Positions 43,183 to 53,915 of a DNA stretch of 64,000 bases are shown in pieces. A model generated the notes under the pieces. That model had not been told where the DNA came from, did no database searches, and saw only the letters and a list, made by a program, of their open reading frames with translations. The position numbers were made by a program, and so were the translations under genes. Every line of letters starts with the position of its first letter. The first letter of the stretch is position 1. Origin of the DNA: Acrasis kona (Eukaryota; Heterolobosea; Eutetramitea; Acrasida; Acrasidae). The stretch is taken from the NCBI GenBank assembly GCA_026419775.2, contig JAOPGA020001028.1, positions 108,532 through 172,531 of the forward strand, given 5' to 3'.

Positions 43183-46100
43183 ATGTCAGACCGTATTCAG
43201 TTCTCTGTATATTCGACCATAACTAAGAAGAACTACAGGGTGCTGGTCAAATTAAATGACATTAACAAGCTTCGTGTGACAAAAATTAAACGAAACTTGC
43301 TGAAAGTAACCAAAATACCGGTAGAAGGTTAGCGAATTTATGTTCGAGGTTATAAATAATAATTTGTACAGAGCAGATCGTTTATCACAACGGTGTGCAA
43401 CTAAGCGATGACGCTGTTGGAGCAGATTTCAATCTCAGCGAAAAGACAATTCTTGTTCTGGTAACAAAAGATAACCAACAAGATTATGAAGATTCTTTAA
43501 TTAAAAAGGCTGATGATGAAGTACCGATTGACACTCGCATTAAATCCCCAATGATCAAGACCAATTTACAACCGGAACCTTCTAGTTCGAAGCTTTTGTC
43601 TCCTGGAATACATATTTACAATGGGGATGATGGAAATATAAACGAACAGACTACTCCTATAACAAAATCTAATTCATCAAATCAACCACAACACACGCCT
43701 CGGTCAACCAACAGTTTTGTTGAATCTCAGGACCATGACAGCCGAAAACCAGTCGAAGACTCTAACGACGATCAAAATTTAAAAAGTTATCCCGACGAAC
43801 CTGTTGCGTATGAGCAAGATGATCAATCAAAAAACGATATTGACGTCGATGTTACAGTTAATTCATACCATCCATCTTTGAACGACGATTCACTGTCAAC
43901 TATAGCTGCCAACAATACTTCCGAGATTGCTCCAGAGGAGAGCTACACTTCGATATTTAGTCGCCAACTTGAGCAGGAAACATTGTCCGACATTCGCCCC
44001 TCACCCATTTTTACTACATCTTCGTCTCAAAGACCCACCGAACGATATCGTTCTTATCAACCAAGACCTTTTCCCAGCATACCAGAGAGGAAACACAGTG
44101 GGTCACAGCTTAGTATGGACACTGAGAGGTCGTTAATTGAGCATAGATTAGAAAAACAATTTGAGTTGGTAAGTTTTAATTCTTCCAACATTTTTTAACA
44201 CATTTGCAGCAACTCAGAGAGGAACGTTCTAAAGCGCTCCGGCAGATGGCATCAGAAAAAACTGAAATCCTAAAAAGAGCCAATGAGGACAGACAACAAT
44301 TAATGTTAGAAAACACAAGGCTAAGAAAAGAAATCTCCGAAGCGAACACAAATCGCAACGACACGTCCAAAAGTTCAAAAATAGTATCGCAACTAGAGGA
44401 TCAAATCAGAGAATTACAAACACAGTTGGAGTTATACGAACAACGCAACATTGATTTACAAGAATCGTTATCAAAGTCACAATCAGAATTGGAATCACAA
44501 AGAGAGGAGCTAGAATCACAAAGAGAAGAACAAAAAAACAACAACACCCAATTAGAGCTCTACCAAAATGATTTGGAAAACGTCAAAATACAATTCGCAG
44601 CCGAAAAGGACATTTTGTTGAAGAACTGGGCCGAAGAAGTTCAAATCCTAAACCAAGTGATTCACATCAAAATCAACGACGACGAAAGCGATCACAAACG
44701 AAACCAAAGACAAACAAGAGAAAACGAAGCCATGCAACACATTCAAAATCTAGAATCAAGGCTGGACGAATCAGAGTCACAACTAGAACGTTCCAAACAA
44801 GAATTTGCACAATTAGAAAAAATACTTTTCGAAAAGGAAGTCGACATTGACAAGAAACAATTACTATTGGAATCTTCCGATCTCACATTCCATCAATTAT
44901 CACAATCGATCAGCAAAATCAACAACAACGACGACGATTTGGAAAACTTGTTGTTCCAATCCAGCAAACAAACAAACATTGAAAGAAAGCGATTCGAAAA
45001 ATCACAAAAAGAAAATTTGATTCTAAGAGAACGACTCACCGACGAAACGCGTCGAAGAAAGTACCTGCACAATCTAGTGGAAGATAGCAAGGGAAGCATA
45101 CGAGTGGTGATTCGCATGAGGCCCTTGATGAACAACGAGAAACCAACGGACGAGAGCTCCGGTAAAATCGAGTTCAAGGACGAAAACACGGTCGTCGTGA
45201 CCAATCAACAAACGGGCACCAAGCCCTTCGAGTATTTTAGAGTGTTGGATAGCTATGCCGCTCAGAGCGAAGCCTTCGACGAGGTGAAACCAATGATTCA
45301 ATCGGCGTTGGATGGCTATAACGTATGTATATTGGCGTATGGCCAGACTGGCTCTGGAAAGACCTTCACCATCTATGGCAGCGAATCAGAGGATGATTTG
45401 GGCGTGTTGCCGAGGGCTTCTCGATTCTTATTCGAGCAACTAAATAAAAATAATTTTGTGGTATATCCTGATGGCGCCAATCACGAAATGATGGTGCAGT
45501 CTTCTTCTTCGAGCTTGCAGAACCATGCCAGCAATACGTTCAGCGTGAAATGTAGCATGGTCGAGTTGTATCTTGATTCTTTGCATGATTTGTTGGATGT
45601 TGTTGTCGTCGGTCATCACTCCGGGTCATCTTCAAAAAAGAAATTGGAGTTGAGACAGGAGCAAGGAGGTGGTTGTTTTGTTCAAGGTGCTTCTGAGCAC
45701 TTGGCTTCTAGTGCGCAAGAGTTGCTGGATTTGTTGCACAGGGGAAATTCTAACCGTCAAGTTCATAAGACTGAAATGAACGACAGGTCTTCTCGATCTC
45801 ATACTATTTTTACCATTAGTTTGATCGTTGCTTCTCCTTATGCGCCTGCTCCCAATCAAAATACAAATCAAAATCTTTATGTCACCAAATCAAAATTGTT
45901 GTTTGTTGATTTGGCAGGAAGCGAGAGAATATCAAAGTCACATTCCGTGGGCGATCGCATGAAGGAAGCCGCGCATATCAACACTTCGTTGAGTGCGTTG
46001 GGCGATGTCATTTCTGCGCTTAGTTTGAATCAATTTTATTCCACCAATCATTCGCTCAAGAAAAAGTCAAATCAACAAAATCATATACCTTATCGGAACA

Positions 46101-46273
46101 GTAAGTTGACTCAGATATTACAGAGTTCTTTGGGTGGTAATGCAAAAACAGTAATGTTTGCCAATATATCGCCCAGTAGAACTAGTTTTTCGGAGACCAT
46201 GAGCACGCTTTCGTTTGGATCGAGAGTGAAGCGCATTCAGAATCCATTTACTAAAAATGAAATAAAATTTTAA
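43183..46273 (+). CDS. Kinesin-14-like C-terminal motor with N-terminal ubiquitin-like domain
   Basis: Three exons (43183-43327, 43372-44168, 44210-46273), with introns of 44 and 41 nt, encode 1001 residues. Residues 1-75 look ubiquitin-like: IQFSVYSTITKKNYRVLV, LRVTKIKRNLLKVTKIPVEEQIVYHNGVQL, NLSEKTILVLV. A disordered Ser/Asp-rich region follows. A long coiled coil spans about 310-600. A neck (NLVEDSKGSIRVVIRMRPL) leads into the motor domain at the extreme C-terminus, about 611-1000. Motor motifs are AYGQTGSGKTFTIYG (P-loop), NDRSSRSHTIF (switch I), LLFVDLAGSERISKS (switch II) and HIPYRNSKLTQILQSSLGGNAKTVM. A C-terminal motor with this neck is the kinesin-14 plan, usually minus-end directed and acting in spindle organisation. 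Two long inserts in the motor are Ser- and Asn/Lys-rich. Confidence 0.93.
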
Positions 46274-46371
46274 ATAATTATTTTAGAAAGGTCCGTATTA
46301 AATTTGGTTGTGCTTTTACAGCTCAGGTTGACTTTTAAAATTTACTTCCCGATATAAACAATCAGTTTTCA

Positions 46372-47545
46372 ATGAAACTCTCACTATCCTTGCTGTCATT
46401 GTTGCTGTTGTGTGTTTTGGGTGCAACCAATGCTTTGAATATTGGAAGCTTCAACATTCAAGTTCTTGGGAAGACCAAGATGGTAAGACATTCTCCATTC
46501 GTTTACTTACGTTTCAGGCAGATAATCGTGTAGTTGACACCATAATAGAAATCCTCTCGAGATATGACATAGTGTTGGTTCAAGAGGTTAGAGATGTGAC
46601 AGACGATACCGTGGACAACCTACTAAGCATACTAAACAAGAGGAATAAATCTAAAAACTACAAAACTGCCGTTAGCACTCGTCTTGGTAGGAGTGACAGC
46701 AAGGAACAATATGTATACTTTTACGACCCAGAAGTAATAAAACTTATGGGCGCTTATCAATATGAAGATAAGAATAAGGTTTTCGAGAGACCACCTTATG
46801 CAGTGCGAGTTCGACCCACCACAGCAGGAGGAAATGGAAAAGACTTTTTTATTATTGCTTGCCACATACAGGTTAGTTTTTGAGATTCCAACTTTGCTAA
46901 AGCAGTAATTAGCCTAAAAATGCGGCCGTGGAGATGGATGCTCTGGTTGATGTCCATGAACATTTCATTGCAACTGCAGGCAATGCTGCACTAAAGAAAA
47001 CCATCACTGACAGAACAATTTTCTTAGGTGATTTTAATGCAGACTGCGACTACATGACGAAAAAAAAGTGGACAGAAGTCAGATTGCGCACCTCTGACAA
47101 ATTCACCTGGTTGATTGGTGACAAAACAAGAACCACAGTAGCAGACCGTGATTGTGCATATGACAGGGTGGTTGTCACCAAAGGCTTGGCCGTCAGCAAA
47201 GGTGTTGGTATATCTGCCGTGCCCTACAATTTTATTGAAAAAATGAAAATGTCTTCGGACAATGCTAAATTAGTTTCTGACCACTTCCCCGTTGATATTA
47301 CAGTAGATTTCAAAAAGACTGCCGGTGCTGGTGGCTCCACGAAGAATGACAAACCTGTAAAATCACCACCTAAAAAAGACGGTACCTTGACAAAGACTAA
47401 TAAACCTGTTAAATCACCGTCTAAGAAGAGATCTTTGGATGATGATTTTTTGGATGATGACGATGACATGGATGTAGATTATGACGACGATGATGAAGAG
47501 GAGTTACCACCACGAAAGAAACGTAGCGTGAAAGTTTCAGCGTAG
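46372..47545 (+). CDS. Secreted DNase I-like endonuclease with charged C-terminal tail
   Basis: Three exons (46372-46482, 46518-46871, 46913-47545) encode 365 residues. The first exon supplies a signal peptide (MKLSLSLLSLLLLCVLGATNA) and the NIGSFNIQVLGKTKM start of the fold. The DNase I-type phosphodiesterase then shows ILSRYDIVLVQEVRD (metal-binding Glu), IACHIQPKNA (catalytic His, about 153), IFLGDFNADCDYM, DCAYDRVV and LVSDHFPVDI (second catalytic His, about 278). DNase I enzymes cleave double-stranded DNA with Ca/Mg and are secreted or lysosomal. After the fold come about 80 extra residues with lysine repeats (KPVKSPPKKDG twice), an Asp-rich run and a basic end. A basic tail recalls DNASE1L3, but the acidic block is different. 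Confidence 0.9.
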
Positions 47546-47792
47546 AATTAAATAAAATTCAACTTGATTACACATTAATGTTTGATTCTTTGTATCGAGT
47601 CTCGCTCTGATTGATTGTGTTTGTTAAAGTACCTCAAGGGATTCATCACTTTCAGTGATATTTTGTCAAACAATAAAATATTACAACCAGCCATGGTGGC
47701 TTGAGTGGCATCATCAAGTGAAATAATGCATCTTATCAAGTTGATGATAATGCTGTTTATTTTTAGCCCATTGTTAATGTCATCGAGAGGAA

Positions 47793-48389
47793 ATGAAAAT
47801 AGCTGTGGTTAAAGCCCTCTTCTTGCTTGTGGGAGTAGTGCTCTGTGAGAGCATCACAAATATTACAAAGAATAGTACCGCAGAAGTTACTTGGAGTCGT
47901 ACCGGGGACATTGCATATGCAACAATTCCTCATGGACAAAACTTCTGGCAGGATGTCAAAATTTACTTGGGTGAACGCTACAAACACAGTGTGCAGGCAT
48001 ATTTATCTTATATGGGCTTCTATAGCTCCCAAGAAAAGGCCCACAATCTCACCCTCATTGAAAACTTTTTGTATATTAACATGTCTGATTATCACCCTTC
48101 AGATACGATGTATATCATGTTAGTGAGAAGTAGCCCTAGTGTTCGATCGGTAAAAATCGAAACAAGAGAAGGATGGGGTACCTTACGCGACGACATTCGA
48201 AGATACTTGGTTTATATTGTGATTGGAAGTATCACGGGCGTTACTTTATTAGTTGTCGCTCTCGCCATCATCGTGGTATTATGTTGTACATATTGCAACA
48301 GACGTCAGAGAAGGCCCATGGAGTATCAAGTTATATCGGAACCCCCAAAAGAGTATGTGAATCAAGATAAAACTCGTACTGTGTATTAG
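47793..48389 (+). CDS. Type I single-pass membrane protein, unknown function
   Basis: A single exon of 198 residues. Signal peptide (VVKALFLLVGVVLCES), an ectodomain of about 120 residues with four N-glycosylation sequons (NIT, NST, NLT, NMS), then a TM helix (YLVYIVIGSITGVTLLVVALAIIVVLCC). The short cytosolic tail has RRQRRPMEYQVI and KTRTVY, containing tyrosines that might serve as sorting or phosphorylation sites. The ectodomain contains SRTGDIAYATIPHGQNFW and no cysteines apart from one near the signal-peptide end, so it is not EGF-like. No family was recognised. Confidence 0.7.
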   Translation: MKIAVVKALFLLVGVVLCESITNITKNSTAEVTWSRTGDIAYATIPHGQNFWQDVKIYLGERYKHSVQAYLSYMGFYSSQEKAHNLTLIENFLYINMSDYHPSDTMYIMLVRSSPSVRSVKIETREGWGTLRDDIRRYLVYIVIGSITGVTLLVVALAIIVVLCCTYCNRRQRRPMEYQVISEPPKEYVNQDKTRTVY

Positions 48390-48568
48390 TAAAATGCTGT
48401 CAAGTTTGCTTCTAATTTGAATTTGTATGTATCGCTTAATACCATCTTAATTCCAATCAGAAGGAACAAATTTTGTAAGTATCGTCCTTGAGGAGGATCT
48501 GTCCGCTTCATAAAAACGCCGAATTATAAGAAGTCCGATGTTCGTCCCCAGAAGAATCAAAAACAAAG

Positions 48569-49616
48569 ATGCACACTAGCGCTGAGAACAAGATCATAAG
48601 AGGTCCTCCTACACCTGAAGATATTAGCCAAGTACTAAGGGTTGGTGTGGTCCCAGAACATTTTAGCACCCCCTTCCATTTGGCTTTTCAAGAGGGTATA
48701 TTTGATAAGTACGGAGTAGCAGTTGATGCTATTGAGTATCCCAGGGGTACAGGGTCAATGTGCCTCGCATTGCGCGATAACCAGTTAGATGTCGCCATCG
48801 CCCTAACGGAAGGTATGTACAGTTGTCGTTTAGTTTTGTTAATCATTAGGTCTCACAAGTGACATTATTAAGAATGGCGATGATTCATACCGAATCGCTG
48901 GGACGTATGTACAAACTCCTTTGAAATGGGGTATAGTGACGAGTTCAAAATCAACCACTGTCAAAAAGCTATCGGATCTCCACAACAAGACCATCGGAAT
49001 CTCTAGATTTGGCAGTGGTAGTCACATTATGAGCTTTTTATTGGCTGAAAGAGAACACTGGTATAAAGAAGAGGAATCAACGTCCGATCATCAACTAAGT
49101 ATCAATTTTAAAGTTTGTGGTGGTCTGGACGATTTAAGAAGCGCGCTCCAACAGGGATCTATTGATGGGTATGCGAACACATTTATAAATATAATTGTTA
49201 ACTTTCGTAGTTTCTTATGGGAAACGTTCATGTTGAAACATTACGTAGACAATGGGGAACTCAACCAGATCGGAGACATTAGCACCCCTTGGCCATGCTT
49301 CATGGTTGCAATTAGAAATGATGTTTACAAGAAGAGATCAAGAGAGGTCCAAAGGTTCTTCGAGGCCATAACACGTTGTACAGAATTATTTCACGAAAAA
49401 AAACAAGAGTCGTTGGACTTCATCTCAAAGTCGTGTCATTTACAAATGACTGATGCTGAGAGTTGGTATAAAACTGTAATGTTTGCAAAGCAAGCTGATC
49501 AAATCTCTCAAAAGGTTATTCACGACACTACCCGCATACTACAAAGAGCAAAGGTTTTACCTGAACACGTTGACGACCAGATTAAATTATATGACTGTGA
49601 AAATGTTGTTGAATAA
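48569..49616 (+). CDS. NMT1/THI5-like solute-binding-fold protein (Ca3427 type)
   Basis: Three exons (48569-48812, 48850-49168, 49211-49616) encode 322 residues. The second intron (42 nt, gtatgc...cgtag) has no in-frame stop and would be translated in a naive call. Removing it restores SIDGFLWETFMLKHYVDNGEL. The fold is a type II periplasmic-binding-protein fold: LRVGVVPEHFSTPFHLAFQEGIF, GTGSMCLALRDNQLDVAIALTEG, PLKWGIVTSSKST, KTIGISRFGSGSHIMSFLLA and ISTPWPCFMVAIRNDVY. No signal peptide or lipobox is present, so it is probably cytosolic. Relatives occur in bacteria as ABC-transporter binding proteins and in fungi as free proteins of uncertain role. THI5-like pyrimidine synthesis is possible but the key histidine and cysteine motifs were not seen. 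Confidence 0.8.
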
Positions 49617-50077
49617 ACTATTTATTTCATATTTCCCTTTAATTCTTTTATGCAGGGAGTGCGTTTGTCCATGTCTTATGTGTGACCTTGTAGCTTGATC
49701 ATACAAGCGTAATAATATAAACGCAAATTACAGGTATGATTTTCTCATTTTGTAATAACAACAGGTGGAGTTGATCAAAAATTCTTAAACTTAGAACTTT
49801 AAAACTTTAACATGGGAGCTGTCTGTATTAATAACAAATAAAGTTTGATATTTGTTATAGATAGATCAGAGCATTCATTTGACACAGATGAATATAGTTT
49901 GTGTCCCTATGGAATATAGCACCTTCGAATCTCCTTCTGTTTTGACCATAAAAATACAATTATTTTTGTAAGGTTAATAATAGAATTTATTTTTAAAAAC
50001 CTTGGTTTATCGGTTTATAAAAAGACCATTAACACAGTCCAACTTTCAAAAAACAAAACAAACACAACAAACACAAA
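49617..50077. other. Intergenic DNA with promoter of the following gene
   Basis: No gene recognised in about 460 AT-rich bases. A clear TATA element occurs near its end. Confidence 0.4.
50016..50024 (+). promoter_or_regulatory. TATA box
   Basis: tataaaaag lies 54 bp before the ATG of the repeat/glycine-zipper gene, whose codon bias also suggests strong expression. Confidence 0.55.
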
Positions 50078-51334
50078 ATGCACTCACACAAACAAGAAGT
50101 ACCAGTTGCCCAAACTACACAAACCACAGTCACCACAAAAACATCAGAGGTTGCACCAGTAACCAACGTAGTACACAAAGAAGCCGTCGTCACAAACGTA
50201 GTAGACAAGGCCGTGTTAGGAAATGTCATCGAAAAGCAAAACATTGAGGTTGTACACAAACCAGTCGTACAAGAGATCCACGAACAAAAGATCATCGAAC
50301 TCGAAAAACAAAACGTCCTCAAGAACGTTAAACAAGACACTGTTGTTCAACATGCCACAGACAAAACTCGCTACGAAGAGATTGGAAACAATGATTTGGA
50401 AGCAGAGAGATTGAGACTTGCTCAACTAAACGCTACCAAAGCCCCAGTTGTCACACGTCAATCCGGTGCCACACATGAGGTTCGCGAAGGCGAAGTTGTC
50501 GCCCAAGTTGTTCGTCAAGAACACATCGAACACCACGTTCAACCAGTCATCACTGAAGTACGCGAACAAAACGTCGTCAAGGAAGTTCTTCACCCAGTTG
50601 TACGCAAAGTACACGAGGAGACCATCATAAGAGAAGTAGGTTCATCCACTGTTCACAGCGACTTGTTCTTGACATGGGAGAAGAACATGTACGGTGCCTA
50701 TCAAAAGGACATCAACGGATGGAACAGAGAGAAATGGTTGTTAGCTAACCCCCAACCAGCTGGATACAAACCAACTGGTTTCTTCAACCAATACCCAACT
50801 TTCAGCCAATACCACACCACTGTCAACGGTGTACCACTTTCAGGCCTAAACCAAACTCACTTGGGATGGGAGAGAAGCATGTACAGCGACTACGAGAAAC
50901 ACGGATCAAGCTGGAACAGAGAGTCATACCTAAAGACCAACCCACAACCCGCTGGTTACCAACCAACTGGTTTCTTGAACCAATACCCATCATTCAGCCA
51001 ATTCCANCACACCAACGTTGTTGAAGGTGGTAAGCTACCAAAGAAGCCAACTGATTTGAGCAAGGTCGACGGACCCATCAACCCAGTTGCCGTCGTCAAC
51101 CCTTCAGAGAACATAAAACACCAACCAACAGACGGAACAGTCGTACCAACCACAACTCTAGGTGAGGCCCCAGCCCACACACATGAGGTACTAAAGGGAG
51201 CTGCAGCTGGAGCCGCCATTGGTTCAGTTGTACCAGTTGTAGGAACAGTTGTTGGAGGTGTCATTGGTGCCATCGGAGGTGCCATCGCCAAGCAGAAGCA
51301 CATCAAGGAAGGAACACACGCCTTCAAGGAATAA
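50078..51334 (+). CDS. Abundant repeat protein with glycine-zipper C-terminus
   Basis: A single exon of 418 residues with very strong C-ending codon bias. Residues 1-190 are Val/His/Glu-rich, with recurring VVHKPVVQEIHE and HPVVRKVHEETIIREV units, resembling the charged repeats of some fungal stress or conidiation proteins. Residues 195-315 contain two tandem copies of a roughly 65-residue unit (TWEKNMYGAYQKD...NREKWLLANPQPAGYKPTGF and GWERSMYSDYEKH...). The C-terminus has a glycine zipper (GAAAGAAIGSVVPVVGTVV GGVIGAIGGAIA, read in two parts) typical of membrane-inserting or oligomerising segments. There is no signal peptide. An ambiguous base at 51007 leaves one residue unknown without breaking the frame. 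Role unknown; perhaps structural or stress-related. Confidence 0.75.
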   Translation: MHSHKQEVPVAQTTQTTVTTKTSEVAPVTNVVHKEAVVTNVVDKAVLGNVIEKQNIEVVHKPVVQEIHEQKIIELEKQNVLKNVKQDTVVQHATDKTRYEEIGNNDLEAERLRLAQLNATKAPVVTRQSGATHEVREGEVVAQVVRQEHIEHHVQPVITEVREQNVVKEVLHPVVRKVHEETIIREVGSSTVHSDLFLTWEKNMYGAYQKDINGWNREKWLLANPQPAGYKPTGFFNQYPTFSQYHTTVNGVPLSGLNQTHLGWERSMYSDYEKHGSSWNRESYLKTNPQPAGYQPTGFLNQYPSFSQFXHTNVVEGGKLPKKPTDLSKVDGPINPVAVVNPSENIKHQPTDGTVVPTTTLGEAPAHTHEVLKGAAAGAAIGSVVPVVGTVVGGVIGAIGGAIAKQKHIKEGTHAFKE

Positions 51335-51533
51335 AATTCACTTCATAAATTCAAATGTTTTTTGTTTTTGTATAGATACTATCTTATACAAGTCACCATT
51401 AACAAATGTGTCACAAAATTGAGTTGAATAGAATATCTCCTTATAGTTGACAGAGTCCATGCTGATGCAGCATTAAAACTTGGTTATAAACATTCTGATT
51501 TTGTGTGTTTGACAAGATGACGACAGATGCTGG

Positions 51534-52041
51534 ATGACCGATTGTAATGTTATGAAAAATATACCGAAGGTCTGGGAGTGTGATGTGATTGTTATTACTG
51601 ATGGAAATAATACTCAAAAAGAACAACAGTTATTATTTCCAGAACCGAAAACATGGAAAGAGGCGCTTAGATTCAGGCGAATATCGAAAGTGTTGGATTT
51701 TCAAGGATCGCTCAGGTATTGTTAAAATACAAATGCGAATAACATTGATCAGTGAGAAAATTAGATGGGCCTGCTTTTTTAACTTTCATAATTTTATTAG
51801 ATGCTACAATCTATACGAGAAATACATTGACAGACAAGTCGCCTCTAGTTGTATCGTTATGTGTGGTGAAATGAACTGTATTCCTCTCGTCCGAGTCATG
51901 CTAAGCAAAAACCCTCGATTTTTTGATTTATGTGATGCACTTTCCGTTGCAATTGAAGCGCAAGACATGAATCTTGAAAAAATTTTGAGGGAAGCTGGTG
52001 CAGAAGAGTTCCCTCCTAATAGAATTCCTTGTAATTTATAA
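51534..52041 (+). CDS. Hypothetical protein with ankyrin-like helices
   Basis: Two exons (51534-51715, 51801-52041), joined by an 85-nt intron that is long for this locus, encode 140 residues. The first exon reads NIPKVWECDVIVITDGNN and LFPEPKTWKEALRFRRI. The second reads VASSCIVMCGEMNCIPLVRVMLSKNP and ALSVAIEAQDMNLEKILREAGAEE, a helix-turn-helix pattern like two degenerate ankyrin repeats. No further family can be named. The start at 51534 is the first in-frame ATG after an out-of-frame ATG at 51517. Confidence 0.5.
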
Positions 52042-52216
52042 CGGATGTCAAAAATAAACTTGTGTAAAATTGAAGAACAAATGTTTGTTTCTGTATGATA
52101 TGAACTTGCGATTTATGCTCACGTTAAATTGTTGAATTCCAAAGCGTTGCGTTTGTTACGAATACAAGCGTACAACATGTTATTTTTGCATCAACAAGGT
52201 TGGTTTCCAGATTACA

Positions 52217-53657
52217 ATGTCCACAATACAAACATCACCGATAAAAGTACCTACAGAATCACTGCAAGTCATCACCAAACCCGATCGATATAGCATCCAT
52301 GGCATCAGCCCTCGCGTATGGTTGATAGCACCATCTCTTTTACCAGTGGTAGTAGGAAATAATGGTCTAACATCGGTTGCAATTGGAAGTCTACTAATGA
52401 GTAAGTAATTGATAGGATCTTTATTAAGCAAGTTATTTAGGTCGTGGGGTTGAAGATTTGTACTTTTGCACAAATTCAAAAGATCCATATTACAAACTCT
52501 TATTTTCATATGGAGTCATAGTACTGTCTAGTGGGGCAATCAATTACGGGCTTTCAATGATAAGTCAGGAGAACCCAAATAGTAAAATAATTCGCAGGAC
52601 TGGAGAATTGTGGAGGTGTACTTTCGGGGTACTAGGGATTGTTGCTGGTTCCTTTTTTATTTTAGATGGTGCTCTTAGTCTATACCCAACCCTAAATTCA
52701 AGTAACAATGCATTGTTCAACATCATAACAAAAAGAAATTACCTGGATCATAAAACTATCGACCACGAATCCCTGAAATTCTTATCAAATATTTGTTTAC
52801 ATCTATTCCAGGACTTTAAAATTTTGAGTGGATCGGCATTAGTGTTGGCTTCCATTCAAGATGTTTCTAGAAAGTTGAAGTTACATTTTTTAAATTGTTG
52901 TTTCGATGATGCAGTAGCAAAAGTAAAAAGATTTCAAAGGTTTCTATTCCATAATGACATTTATTTTGGTGCAATTGTGTGTTTGTTCGGTCTGGGTACC
53001 ACGATTGATGGTTGGCGTCGGCTACTTGACTCTAACAATGGTATTTACGATATAATAAAAAATGTTGAGATTGCTGCAGGAGGTACTGCCATCTATTATG
53101 GAACCCAAATTGTTATGGATGTCACAAATAAAGATTTTCATGGCTCGAAGGATTTTCCTCTGGCTAGTTCATATCTTGGCATCACTGCAAGTCTCCTCAA
53201 ATATCTTTTAATTGATGTGAAGACTAATAACGCCACGTTCTCACAACCGGCCAGTTTGAACAATCTTGTAAACTCTCTTCTCGTCATGAGTCTTGGTTAT
53301 CATGGTGTTCATAACTTGTTGAAAGTGACCATGAAGCCTTTTGGCCACTCCGGCGATGAAGTGACAAAAAAGTTTACAAAACATACAGCGAAGGGGGTAT
53401 GGGCAGCCATTGGAATTTTGAGTACTGCTGTAGGAGCTCATCACGCTTACGATTGTTACGCCAATTTACCGATTACATCAAGCAATGTAGTGAGGTCCAG
53501 TTTGACTTGTGCAGCCTCTTTGTTCTGCTATTATTCAACATTAGATTTTCTGTTGGGTACTAAACCTAAGCCAAAGCACTTTGTACAAAAAATGTCAGGT
53601 GCGGTCATCACAAGTTCAGTAATATCGGGGTTGGTGTATTTTTTAATAAAAAAGTAA
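52217..53657 (+). CDS. Polytopic membrane protein, unknown family
   Basis: Two exons (52217-52400, 52441-53657) with a 40-nt intron encode 466 residues. At least eight hydrophobic segments are visible. Examples are VWLIAPSLLPVVVGNNGLTSVAIGS, LLFSYGVIVLSSGAINYGL, FGVLGIVAGSFFILDGALSLY, IYFGAIVCLFGLGTTIDGW, NLVNSLLVMSLGYHGVHNLL, GVWAAIGILSTAVGAHHAY and GAVITSSVISGLVYFLIKK. Similar Gly-rich helices with a basic flank recur (for example DGWRRLL), hinting at internal duplication. The short basic C-terminus (IKK) could be an ER-retrieval-type signal. No signal peptide. Function unknown. Confidence 0.7.
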
Positions 53658-53870
53658 TCTTCTTGTCTTTAATATACTTGAAACATAGAAGTGAATTACT
53701 ATTTGGAGGAGCTTTAATCTTTTGTTGCAAGTCATAAAAAAGAACAAACTGTTGGTACGTCGAGTTACAAATACCTATTTTTGATCTTGTTGTGTTTGAA
53801 TTTGGAATATTGACGCCAGTTTGGTTAAGACCAACAGGTATCAAGTTTGCGAATAGATACAATAGTCTAG

Positions 53871-53878
53871 TATAAATA
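53871..53878 (+). promoter_or_regulatory. TATA box
   Basis: tataaata, 38 bp before the ATG of the secreted protein at 53916. Confidence 0.55.
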
Positions 53879-53915
53879 GACGCCATCACAATGCAATCTC
53901 ATATAAAAAAATAAA

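Noticed and set aside
53608-53889. Minus-strand 93-codon frame beginning MMASIYTRLLYLF
   Set aside because: It overlaps the end of the polytopic membrane gene and the TATA region of the next gene, with no family match; probably chance.
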